Origin: Anaerolineaceae bacterium UBA6086
GTDB taxonomy: Bacteria; Chloroflexota; Anaerolineae; Anaerolineales; Anaerolineaceae
NCBI GenBank assembly: GCA_002436005.1
Contig: DIXG01000007.1
Span: 1,762 to 8,259 of the forward strand
DNA: 6,498 nt
Direction of reading: 5' to 3'
Shown here: piece after piece, positions 1-5,093 of the stretch
How the letters are laid out: each line of letters opens with the position of its first letter
Position numbering within the stretch: the stretch's first letter is position 1
Made by a program: the position numbers and the translations under genes
Notes under the pieces: model-generated
The model's database searches: none
What the model was told of the DNA's origin: nothing
The model's input: only the letters and a program-made list of their open reading frames with translations

Positions 1-780
1 CAAGCATCGGTGATCGGTGCGGTTAAAAATTACGGCGATATCCTCGTCACTAACAAGGTGACGGGGTATCGCAAGATTCGCTGGTTTACCCATGAATTTC
101 TGGGGGGCGGCGAGGTAACCCTCCCTCCCACCTATCTGAATACAACCGGTTATTGGATTTCACTCGAAGATGCAACAGTTGAGGGACTTAAAGAGCGCAT
201 GTTGTGGAATGCCTCCCCAAACGACTATGGGCCCGATTGGGATAAAATTCGGCAGCGTGTCATCAATCGCGACGGCAATCGCTGCCAGGTATGCGGGACA
301 ATCAGCATCAACAGCCCGCTCCATGTGCATCATATCCAACCCTTCCGCAGCTTTGCGGATCGTGACACCGCCAATCAGTTATCGAATTTGATCACACTCT
401 GCCCCGCCTGCCACCGCCAGGCAGAAACCTCAGTTCGCATTCGTTCCGGCATGGCAGGATTCAGCTATGTCCTCCACAACATGGCACCTTTGCTCCTGAT
501 GTGCGATTGGGAGGATATCGGTGTGCATTATGACCCGCACTCATCGCTTGGCGAGGGAATGCCAACCGTTGTGCTTTATGACAATATTCCTGGTGGACTG
601 GGTCTATCTCAAAACCTATACGAAAAGCACAGTGGGCTACTCCTTCAAGCCTTTGAGGCTGTTGCCAACTGTGAATGTGAAGACGGCTGCCCCTCCTGTG
701 TGGGGCCGATCGGAGAAGAAGGTTCCGGCGGCAAAGAAGAAACCCTGGCAATTTTAAAAGCGCTTACTGGTTATGCCTGA
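1..780 (+). CDS. mrfA: MrfA-type DEAD/DEAH helicase, C-terminal part only, with internal HNH domain (5' end outside window)
   Basis: The reading frame is open from base 1, so the motor domains lie upstream and only the last 259 residues are seen. The GTG at 10 is an internal Val, not a start. The visible part matches the end of the COG1205 / DUF1998 helicases, whose Bacillus subtilis member MrfA (YprA) is a 3'-5' DNA helicase that works with MrfB in UvrA-independent repair of mitomycin C damage. Seen in order, numbered from Val at base 10 as residue 1: a beta-rich stretch (LPPTYLNTTGYWISL, 38-52); an HNH domain (about 73-139, listed separately); the DUF1998 block with PLLLMCDWEDIG (160-171) and LYDNIPGGLGLS (189-200); and the zinc-ligand pattern CECEDGCPSC (Cys221, 223, 227, 230). 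The gene overlaps mrfB by 8 nt, which supports the MrfA assignment and a joint repair role. Identity is firm for the family; the mitomycin-repair role is inferred from homology and from the neighbour. Confidence 0.88.
   Translation, partial: QASVIGAVKNYGDILVTNKVTGYRKIRWFTHEFLGGGEVTLPPTYLNTTGYWISLEDATVEGLKERMLWNASPNDYGPDWDKIRQRVINRDGNRCQVCGTISINSPLHVHHIQPFRSFADRDTANQLSNLITLCPACHRQAETSVRIRSGMAGFSYVLHNMAPLLLMCDWEDIGVHYDPHSSLGEGMPTVVLYDNIPGGLGLSQNLYEKHSGLLLQAFEAVANCECEDGCPSCVGPIGEEGSGGKEETLAILKALTGYA
226..429 (+). other. HNH nuclease domain embedded in the MrfA-like helicase
   Basis: In frame with the helicase, about 68 codons read as a full HNH (McrA-like) fold. It has a WDKIRQRVINRDG lead-in, CQVC (first zinc pair, Cys92 and Cys95 counting Val at base 10 as 1), HVHHIQPF (first catalytic His, 107 or 108), NLITLC with the central Asn126, and CPACH (second zinc pair Cys131 and Cys134, last His135). 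All expected zinc ligands and the H-N-H residues are present, so the domain looks intact. It lies between the YWISL strand and the GFSYVLHNMAPLLL helix, which I would expect to be nearly adjacent in ordinary MrfA proteins, so it reads as an insertion and not a separate gene. Whether it cuts DNA or only binds it cannot be told from sequence. Confidence 0.85.
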
Positions 781-2011
781 TTGGGAATCACTCGCTGAGC
801 AACTCAAAGCCCTGGGCGTGAACCTGGAGAAAGACTCACGTCTGACCTCTGCACGCGCCAAAAAATATCCCATCGAAAATGTGGTTGAAGGTCAATTCCG
901 GGATATGATCTACGGCCAGGTCTTTTGCCATGAAGAACACTATCCGTCAGATCATCTGCACGGCAAAAAACCTCTCTGCCCATCCGAATCGATCAGCACC
1001 TTGTGTCTTTGGGCGAATGCCTCCCCTTATGCCCTGGACGAGCTGCAAGATTTCATCTTTCTGGATACTGAGACCAGCGGCCTGGCAGGCGGCACAGGCA
1101 CCTATGCCTTTGAAGTCGGTCTGGGTCGCTTCACAGAAAACGGTTTCCAGTTAGCACAATTCTTCATGCGCCACCCTGGGGAGGAACCTGCTCTGCTGGC
1201 CGGATTGACTGAATTTATGGATGGTATGAAAGCCGTGGTGACCTATAACGGCAAAGCCTTCGATATTCCCCTGCTCAACACGCGCTACACCATAATGGGC
1301 ATGACCAGCCCGTTTAACGGCATAGACCACTTTGACCTTCTGCCCCTGGCGCGCAGATTGTGGCGCATCAGGCTCGAAAGCCGCACACTGGGGAACATCG
1401 AGCATGAGATTCTGGGGGTTTCACGCGGCAATGAGGAAGTGCCTGGTTACCTGATTCCCGAAATGTATTTTGATTATCTTAAAACGCAAGATGCACGTCC
1501 CATGGCAGGAATTTTTTATCACAACGCGATTGACATCCTCAGCCTGGCAGGGCTTTTCAGCCACATGGCATTCTTACTTGACGAACCCAACGCTGATAAA
1601 GTGCAGCATGGGGAAGACATCGTTGCCCTGGCTCGCTTTTTTGAGTCCATGGATGACTATCCACAATCAAAAGCGCTTTATCAAAAAGCCCTCCAATCCG
1701 AGATTTCTGAAGAACTCTACTGGGAAACACTGGAACGCTTTTCATTTTTACTCAAACGCAATAACGAGTGGGAGTCAGCCATTGAATTATGGGAACTGGC
1801 TGCCAAAAATAACGCCCTCTATGCCCACGAAGAACTGGCAAAGTTTTATGAACACCGCACCAAAAACCTCGCGCAGGCTTTGAAGTGGACAAACAATGCC
1901 CTGTCCATCCTGGAACGAGACCTTCTCCCACCGTATGAATTTCACCAGTGGCAGGAAAAATTCACACATCGTCTGGCACGATTGAAGCGGAAATCGGCCA
2001 GATCCAATTAA
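773..2011 (+). CDS. mrfB: MrfB-type DEDD exonuclease with TPR-like C-terminal region
   Basis: This 412-residue protein matches the YprB / MrfB family in length (B. subtilis MrfB is about 413) and layout. MrfB is a metal-dependent DnaQ-fold exonuclease that acts with helicase MrfA to remove mitomycin C lesions. Seen here: an N-terminal segment of about 90 residues; motif I FLDTETSGL with Asp98 and Glu100; motif II YNGKAFDIPLL with Asp164; a HFDLLPLARRLW stretch near 186-197; and motif III YHNAIDILSL with His250 and Asp254, an H-x3-D spacing. The full DEDD set is therefore present. From about 283 to 385 the protein is helical with TPR-like repeats (ALARFFESMDDYPQSKALYQKAL, split at 285-300 and 301-307; then WESAIELWELA and HEELAKFYEH), probably a protein-contact region. 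The ATG at 773 lies inside the end of mrfA (8-nt overlap) with no clear Shine-Dalgarno, so translational coupling is likely. It is probably the last gene of its operon, since a strong inverted repeat follows. Confidence 0.9.
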   Translation: MPDWESLAEQLKALGVNLEKDSRLTSARAKKYPIENVVEGQFRDMIYGQVFCHEEHYPSDHLHGKKPLCPSESISTLCLWANASPYALDELQDFIFLDTETSGLAGGTGTYAFEVGLGRFTENGFQLAQFFMRHPGEEPALLAGLTEFMDGMKAVVTYNGKAFDIPLLNTRYTIMGMTSPFNGIDHFDLLPLARRLWRIRLESRTLGNIEHEILGVSRGNEEVPGYLIPEMYFDYLKTQDARPMAGIFYHNAIDILSLAGLFSHMAFLLDEPNADKVQHGEDIVALARFFESMDDYPQSKALYQKALQSEISEELYWETLERFSFLLKRNNEWESAIELWELAAKNNALYAHEELAKFYEHRTKNLAQALKWTNNALSILERDLLPPYEFHQWQEKFTHRLARLKRKSARSN

Positions 2012-2051
2012 TGCATCATCAATTTGTATTGATTTGGTGTATACTGGTCAA

Positions 2052-2086
2052 GCAAAAATTTCATCTGGATATCCAGATATTTTTGC
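2052..2086 (+). terminator. Inverted repeat after mrfB, probable intrinsic terminator
   Basis: Two nested arms form one long dyad: GCAAAAAT (2052-2059) pairs with ATTTTTGC (2079-2086), and ATCTGGAT (2063-2070) pairs with ATCCAGAT (2071-2078), with a 3-nt TTC bulge on the left side only. The core 2063-2078 is a perfect 16-bp palindrome. As RNA it gives a short CUGG/CCAG stem flanked by an A-run before and a U-run after, the form of an intrinsic terminator that could work on both strands. It lies 40 nt past the mrfB stop and ahead of the yebC promoter. The stem is not GC-rich, and the perfect core palindrome could instead be a protein operator. Confidence 0.6.
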
Positions 2087-2103
2087 AAGTTTAATCAAAT
2101 CTA

Positions 2104-2132
2104 TTTAATAAATAATAAGTAAGTGGTATAAT
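2104..2132 (+). promoter_or_regulatory. Sigma70-type extended -10 promoter for the yebC-ruvC-ruvA operon
   Basis: A perfect TATAAT sits at 2127-2132 and is preceded by TG at 2124-2125 with one base between, the extended -10 arrangement. A weak -35 (TTTAAT, 2104-2109) lies at the ideal 17-nt spacing and matches TTGACA at 3 of 6 positions, which fits the weaker -35 of extended -10 promoters. The expected transcription start near 2139 gives a 5' leader of about 44 nt before the yebC ATG. The surrounding 2090-2135 is strongly AT-rich. The start site itself is inferred. Confidence 0.65.
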
Positions 2133-2170
2133 CATTTCACAATTATCCGTAGGCAAAATCTGGAATTGTT

Positions 2171-2176
2171 AAGGAG
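2171..2176 (+). promoter_or_regulatory. Strong Shine-Dalgarno of yebC
   Basis: AAGGAG at 2171-2176, 6 nt before the ATG at 2183, fixes the yebC start. It is the clearest ribosome binding site in the window; the other operon genes rely on tight coupling and have weak or no such motif. Confidence 0.85.
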
Positions 2177-2182
2177 ATTTAT

Positions 2183-2938
2183 ATGTCAGGACATTCGCAT
2201 TGGGCGACGATTAAGCGCAAGAAAGGCGCAGCAGACGCCAAAAAAGGGAAAATTTTTACACGACTAGCACGGGAAATCGTGATTGCAGCACGCGAAGGCG
2301 GCGGGGATCCAAGCATGAATGTGCGTCTGGAGCTGGCAATCGATAAAGCTAAAGCTGCCAATATGCCAAAGGACAGCATCGACCGCGCCATCAAACGCGG
2401 CACAGGGGACGACAAAGAAGGCGTCAATTTCGAAGAAATCCTCTATGAAGGCTATGCAGCAAACGGCGTCGCGCTGATGATTGAATGTGTGACCGAGAAT
2501 CGCAATCGGACGATCGCTGAATTACGCCACATTCTTTCGAAAGCTGGCGGCGGGATGGGCGATCCTGGATCCGTTGGTTGGCAATTTGATCGCCTGACCT
2601 ATTTTGCAATCAACGCTGAAAAATACGACTTTGACAAGATCTTTGAGCTTGCACTCGAGGCAGGCGCAGAGGACATCGACCAGGATGGTGACCTGATTGA
2701 AATTGTTGGCAAACCGAGCAGCTTCCAGACGATCGCTGATCATCTCTCAAAAGCCAATGTCACGCCTGAAGATTCTGGCATTCGCTACATGCCCAAACAG
2801 GAAATCTCGCTGGATGTTGAGAGCACCGTGAAAGTGATGAGAACCATCGAAAATCTTGAAGAGCTGGATGACGTTCAAAATATCTACTCCAACCTAAACA
2901 TCACTGAAGAAGCGATTGAAGCCATGGAGAACAGCTAA
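2183..2938 (+). CDS. yebC: YebC/PmpR/TACO1-family protein
   Basis: 251 residues, the usual family length, opening with the signature MSGHSHWATIKRKKGAADAKKG (split: 1-14 and 15-22), normally seen as MSGHSKWATIKHKK; Lys6 is His here. Other family marks are NMPKDSIDRAIKRGTG (60-75), EGYAANGVALMIE (89-101), NRNRTIAELRHILSKAGG (106-123), GSVGWQF (129-135) and LEELDDVQNIYSN (225-237). Bacterial members were long listed as transcription regulators, while the mitochondrial homologue TACO1 and recent work on bacterial YebC proteins point to a ribosome-linked role easing translation of proline-rich stretches. It is cytosolic with no membrane segments. It heads the operon, with its own promoter and strong ribosome site, and ruvC begins 6 nt after its stop. 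yebC beside ruvC is a long-known arrangement in many bacteria. The family call is certain; which of the reported roles applies is not. Confidence 0.96.
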   Translation: MSGHSHWATIKRKKGAADAKKGKIFTRLAREIVIAAREGGGDPSMNVRLELAIDKAKAANMPKDSIDRAIKRGTGDDKEGVNFEEILYEGYAANGVALMIECVTENRNRTIAELRHILSKAGGGMGDPGSVGWQFDRLTYFAINAEKYDFDKIFELALEAGAEDIDQDGDLIEIVGKPSSFQTIADHLSKANVTPEDSGIRYMPKQEISLDVESTVKVMRTIENLEELDDVQNIYSNLNITEEAIEAMENS

Positions 2939-2944
2939 ATCAGC

Positions 2945-3442
2945 ATGCTTGTTTTGGGCATCGATCCCGGTATTGCCATCACCGGTTACGGCCTGATTCG
3001 GACCGACCGACACAACGAGTATGTATTACAGGATTATGGAGTCATCACCACGCCTGCAGGCATTGAAGAAGGCGCCAGGCTCGAGATGCTCTATGACCAA
3101 ATGACGGACCTGATCCATCTCCACCGCCCTGATTACGGTGCGTTGGAGAAATTGTTTTTCCAAAAGAACGTGCGGACTGCCAACTCGGTTGGCCAAGCGC
3201 GCGGTGTGGCAATGCTCACCCTTGCCCAGGCAAAATGCCCCGTCAGGGAATACACCCCTAACGAGATTAAACAAACGGTTTGCGGCTATGGTAATGCAGG
3301 CAAAGCGCAGGTCCAACGCATGGTGCAGGCGCTTTTGCAGTTAGCAGAACTGCCAAAGCCAGACGATGCTGCCGACGCATTGGCGGTTGCCATCACCCAT
3401 ATCCATCACCAGGCTTTCGACTCGCTGACAGAACGTGCTTAA
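2945..3442 (+). CDS. ruvC: Crossover junction endodeoxyribonuclease RuvC
   Basis: RuvC is the Holliday junction resolvase: as a dimer it makes paired nicks in four-way DNA junctions brought to it by the RuvAB motor during recombinational repair. The 165 residues match the family length. The RNase H-like fold shows GIDPGIAITGYG with Asp7 (5-16), the second acid in ALEKLFFQKN (Glu68, 66-75), and the C-terminal pair in PDDAADALAVA (Asp141 and Asp144, 139-149), so the four-acid metal site is complete. SVGQARG (81-87) and the basic YTPNEIKQTV...GNAGKAQV region (Lys109 and Lys120) are also typical. It starts 6 nt after yebC; a GGAGA at 2926-2930 is too far upstream for good spacing, so coupling to yebC translation is likely. 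ruvA is two genes downstream. Confidence 0.97.
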   Translation: MLVLGIDPGIAITGYGLIRTDRHNEYVLQDYGVITTPAGIEEGARLEMLYDQMTDLIHLHRPDYGALEKLFFQKNVRTANSVGQARGVAMLTLAQAKCPVREYTPNEIKQTVCGYGNAGKAQVQRMVQALLQLAELPKPDDAADALAVAITHIHHQAFDSLTERA

Positions 3443-3447
3443 TCCCC

Positions 3448-4260
3448 ATGATCATCACAAGTTTTTCAAACCCTAAAGTCAAATTAATTCGGAAACTGGA
3501 CCAAAAAAAGTATCGGCAGGAAACCGGGTTGTTTTTCGTGGAAGGGCTGCGGTCTGTCGGCGAAGCCGTCCAGACCGGGGCGTCCATTGATTCCCTGGTG
3601 TTTTCCCCGGAACTGCTGGTCAGCGAATTCGGTCAAGGCTTGCTTGACAATCCTGTGGTTGAGAACGTCGATCGTATTGAAGTAAGCGCTGAAATCTACG
3701 AAAAAATTGCCCACAAACAGGGTCCGCAGGGAATTGGCGCGCTGGTGAGGCAAAACTGGCGCACCCTGGACACACTCGCAATCCAACCGCAGGATTTGTG
3801 GATTGCACTCGATCGGGTTGCAGACCCGGGGAATCTCGGAACGATCATGCGTACGGCTGACGCAGTTGGTTGCCGTGGCGTCATCCTGGTGGGCGATTCA
3901 ACCGATCCCTATGACCCCACTGCGGTCAAAGCCAGCATGGGTGCCATCTTCTCCCTCGAGCTGGTCCAGTGTTCCTGGCAAACTTTTCACAACTGGCAGC
4001 GCCAGCCAGGGCTGACTGTAGTAGGCACGTCCGATCATGCCAGCCTGGACTATACCGAAGCCAGCTATCAACGTCCCATCATCCTGCTGATGGGCAGTGA
4101 AAGACATGGCTTGACAGATGAAATGATGGCAGCCTGCCACCAAATGGTCAAAATCCCGATGGTGGGCAGAGGCGATTCCCTCAACCTTGCAGTGGCAACC
4201 GCTGTTATTATTTATGAAATTTTCAACCAAACCCGGGATTTGGATATAATAAGGTCATGA
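3448..4260 (+). CDS. TrmH/SpoU-family RNA 2'-O-methyltransferase
   Basis: A 270-residue SPOUT-class enzyme that would move a methyl group from S-adenosylmethionine to a ribose 2'-OH in rRNA or tRNA. The N-terminal part (about 1-100) resembles the substrate-binding domain, with NPKVKLIRKL (8-17) and GLFFVEGLRSVGEAV (27-41). The knotted catalytic domain carries motif 1 LDRVADPGNLGTIMRTADAVG (from 121, with Asn129 and Arg135), motif 2 ILLMGSERHGL (212-222) and motif 3 IPMVGRGDSLNLAVATAV (236-253, with Ser244 and Asn246). All three are intact. It most resembles the RlmB / TsnR / YsgA side of the family; the target nucleotide cannot be read from sequence, so no symbol is given. It starts 5 nt after ruvC and shares an ATGA overlap with ruvA, placing an RNA-modifying gene inside the ruv operon. 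Confidence 0.92.
   Translation: MIITSFSNPKVKLIRKLDQKKYRQETGLFFVEGLRSVGEAVQTGASIDSLVFSPELLVSEFGQGLLDNPVVENVDRIEVSAEIYEKIAHKQGPQGIGALVRQNWRTLDTLAIQPQDLWIALDRVADPGNLGTIMRTADAVGCRGVILVGDSTDPYDPTAVKASMGAIFSLELVQCSWQTFHNWQRQPGLTVVGTSDHASLDYTEASYQRPIILLMGSERHGLTDEMMAACHQMVKIPMVGRGDSLNLAVATAVIIYEIFNQTRDLDIIRS
4222..4250 (+). promoter_or_regulatory. Possible internal promoter before ruvA
   Basis: A perfect TATAAT at 4245-4250 sits in the last codons of the methyltransferase gene, with a poor -35 (TTCAAC, 4222-4227) at 17 nt. A start 6-7 nt downstream would fall at or next to the ruvA ATG (4257), giving a leaderless transcript. The motif may be chance, because it is also coding sequence (Asp-Ile-Ile codons). 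Confidence 0.25.
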
Positions 4261-4832
4261 TCGCATCCCTTTCAGGAGAAATCATTCAGGTTCTCGAAGG
4301 TCAAATTGTCGTGAACGTGGGCGGTGTGGGTCTGCTGCTCAATGTCACGGAGGATTGCCGTCTGAACTGCCGTGTGGGTATGAAAAAAGCATTTCACACG
4401 CACCTGGTCGTACGCGAGGATAATTTTTCGCTTTTTGGTTTTGAATCAATTGAAGAGCGTGACCTGTTTATTCATTTGATCAGCGTTGCTGGCGTTGGTC
4501 CCAAGACCGGCCTGGCCACACTATCGGTTCTATCTCCCGAGACCATCAGGCGTGCCATCACAGCAGACCAACCTGAGATCTTCACACGGGTACCGGGCAT
4601 TGGAAAGAAAACCGCTCAGAAAATGATCCTCGATTTGCAGGGCAAGATTCAACCCCTGGATACATTTGAGGCAGCCAGCCAGATGGATGAAATCGACAGC
4701 GAAGTGCTGGAAGCCTTGACATCCCTGGGGTATTCGATCGTTGAAGCCCAATCCGCTCTGCAATCCATTGGTAAAAACCAGGAGGATGACGCCGGGACAC
4801 GCCTGAGAAAAGCCTTGCAGTATTTTGGCTGA
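4257..4832 (+). CDS. ruvA: Holliday junction branch migration protein RuvA
   Basis: RuvA tetramers hold the four-way junction flat and load the RuvB motor for branch migration. The 191 residues show the three-domain plan: an OB-fold start (MIASLSGEII, VVNVGGVGLLLNV at 18-30, HTHLVVREDNFSLFGF at 47-62); the tandem helix-hairpin-helix domain with SVAGVGPKTGLA (76-87) and RVPGIGKKTAQKMI (111-124); an acidic linker (about 134-147, EAASQMDEIDSE); and the RuvB-binding C-terminal domain (VLEALTSLGYSIVEAQSAL, 150-168, ending LRKALQYFG). The start overlaps the previous stop as ATGA, so translation is probably coupled; AAGG at 4251-4254 is too close to the ATG for normal spacing. No ruvB follows, so the motor must be encoded elsewhere in the genome. 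Confidence 0.97.
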   Translation: MIASLSGEIIQVLEGQIVVNVGGVGLLLNVTEDCRLNCRVGMKKAFHTHLVVREDNFSLFGFESIEERDLFIHLISVAGVGPKTGLATLSVLSPETIRRAITADQPEIFTRVPGIGKKTAQKMILDLQGKIQPLDTFEAASQMDEIDSEVLEALTSLGYSIVEAQSALQSIGKNQEDDAGTRLRKALQYFG

Positions 4833-4841
4833 CGCCGATCC

Positions 4842-4868
4842 AAAACTTTCGCCACTAACCAAAGTTTT
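4842..4868 (+). terminator. Weak hairpin after ruvA, possible terminator
   Basis: AAAACTTT (4842-4849) and AAAGTTTT (4861-4868) form an 8-bp stem with an 11-nt loop, 9 nt past the ruvA stop. It ends in a T-run within the stem, but has only one G-C pair and no T-run after it. A second AT-rich hairpin (ACAAAA 4877-4882 with TTTTGT 4886-4891) follows. The operon probably ends here, though neither structure is convincing alone. Confidence 0.35.
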
Positions 4869-4950
4869 CACCTGGAACAAAAATATTTTGTAAACCACTC
4901 TGATCCTGAAGTAATTCCTGCCTATGAAAATAAAATGATAGTTGTTCAAG

Positions 4951-4974
4951 AATTTCATCATTTCGATGGAAATT
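4951..4974 (+). terminator. Hairpin with following T-rich tract in the ruvA-kinase gap
   Basis: AATTTC + ATC (4951-4959) pairs with GAT + GAAATT (4965-4967 and 4969-4974), with G4968 bulged and a 5-nt loop. TGAGTTTT follows directly. The shape is terminator-like but AT-rich; it is an alternative or additional stop for the ruvA transcript. Confidence 0.3.
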
Positions 4975-5006
4975 TGAGTTTTATATGCACGCCTCACTGA
5001 CCGGGC

Positions 5007-5035
5007 TTAATCATTCCAACCATAGAAGGTAAAAT
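5007..5035 (+). promoter_or_regulatory. Weak candidate promoter for the kinase-like gene
   Basis: TAAAAT (5030-5035, 5 of 6 match to TATAAT) with TTAATC (5007-5012, 3 of 6) at 17-nt spacing. A start near 5042 would leave a leader of about 29 nt before the TTG start. It is the best -10-like match in the second half of the gap, but weak, and its TAAAAT overlaps the ATG of the small ORF at 5034. Confidence 0.25.
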
Positions 5036-5093
5036 GAGATCGCAATCACACTTGATGCATTGGAGAACCTTTGGCACGCACAAGACAGGGTAA
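5034..5093 (+). CDS. Possible 19-codon leader ORF overlapping the kinase-like gene start
   Basis: An ATG at 5034 with AGAAGG at 5024-5029 (4-nt spacing) opens 19 codons (MRSQSHLMHWRTFGTHKTG) ending in TAA at 5091-5093, in a different frame from the kinase-like gene that starts at 5071. The ribosome site is as good as the one before the TTG. It could be a leader peptide that couples translation, or a chance ORF; the peptide resembles nothing I recognise. If the TAAAAT at 5030-5035 is the true -10, transcripts would start past this ATG and it could not be translated. Confidence 0.2.
   Translation: MRSQSHLMHWRTFGTHKTG
5062..5065 (+). promoter_or_regulatory. Shine-Dalgarno that selects the TTG start at 5071
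   Basis: GGAG at 5062-5065 lies 5 nt before the TTG at 5071. An in-frame TGA at 5053-5055 closes the frame upstream and no ATG, GTG, CTG or TTG codon lies between, so TTG 5071 is the first usable start. Later in-frame starts would cut off the glycine-rich loop. Confidence 0.6.

Noticed and set aside
10..12. GTG at 10 as the start of the first gene
   Set aside because: The frame is open upstream to base 1, and the sequence is plainly the inside of the DUF1998-type helicase, so this codon is an internal Val.
170..391. 73-codon + strand ORF in another frame within the helicase/HNH region, tested as a possible separate small gene
   Set aside because: The HNH residues are in the helicase frame, not in this one; the alternative product has no recognisable motif.
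2018..2033. ATCAAT-TTGT-ATTGAT mini-hairpin just after mrfB
   Set aside because: Only 6 bp, with one G-C pair and no T-run; the stronger dyad at 2052-2086 is the better terminator.
2040..2045. TATACT as a second -10 upstream of yebC
   Set aside because: No acceptable -35 at 16-18 nt, no TG at the extended position, and any transcript would pass straight into the terminator-like dyad.
2139..2169. ACAATT / AATTGT pair in the yebC leader as a riboswitch-like element
   Set aside because: Six AT-rich pairs with a 19-nt loop is expected by chance in such sequence, and no known riboswitch core is present.
4530..4997. 155-codon - strand ORF across the end of ruvA and the following gap
   Set aside because: Most of it is antisense to ruvA helix-hairpin-helix codons; the product has no family features, and the part in the gap is AT-rich noncoding-like sequence.
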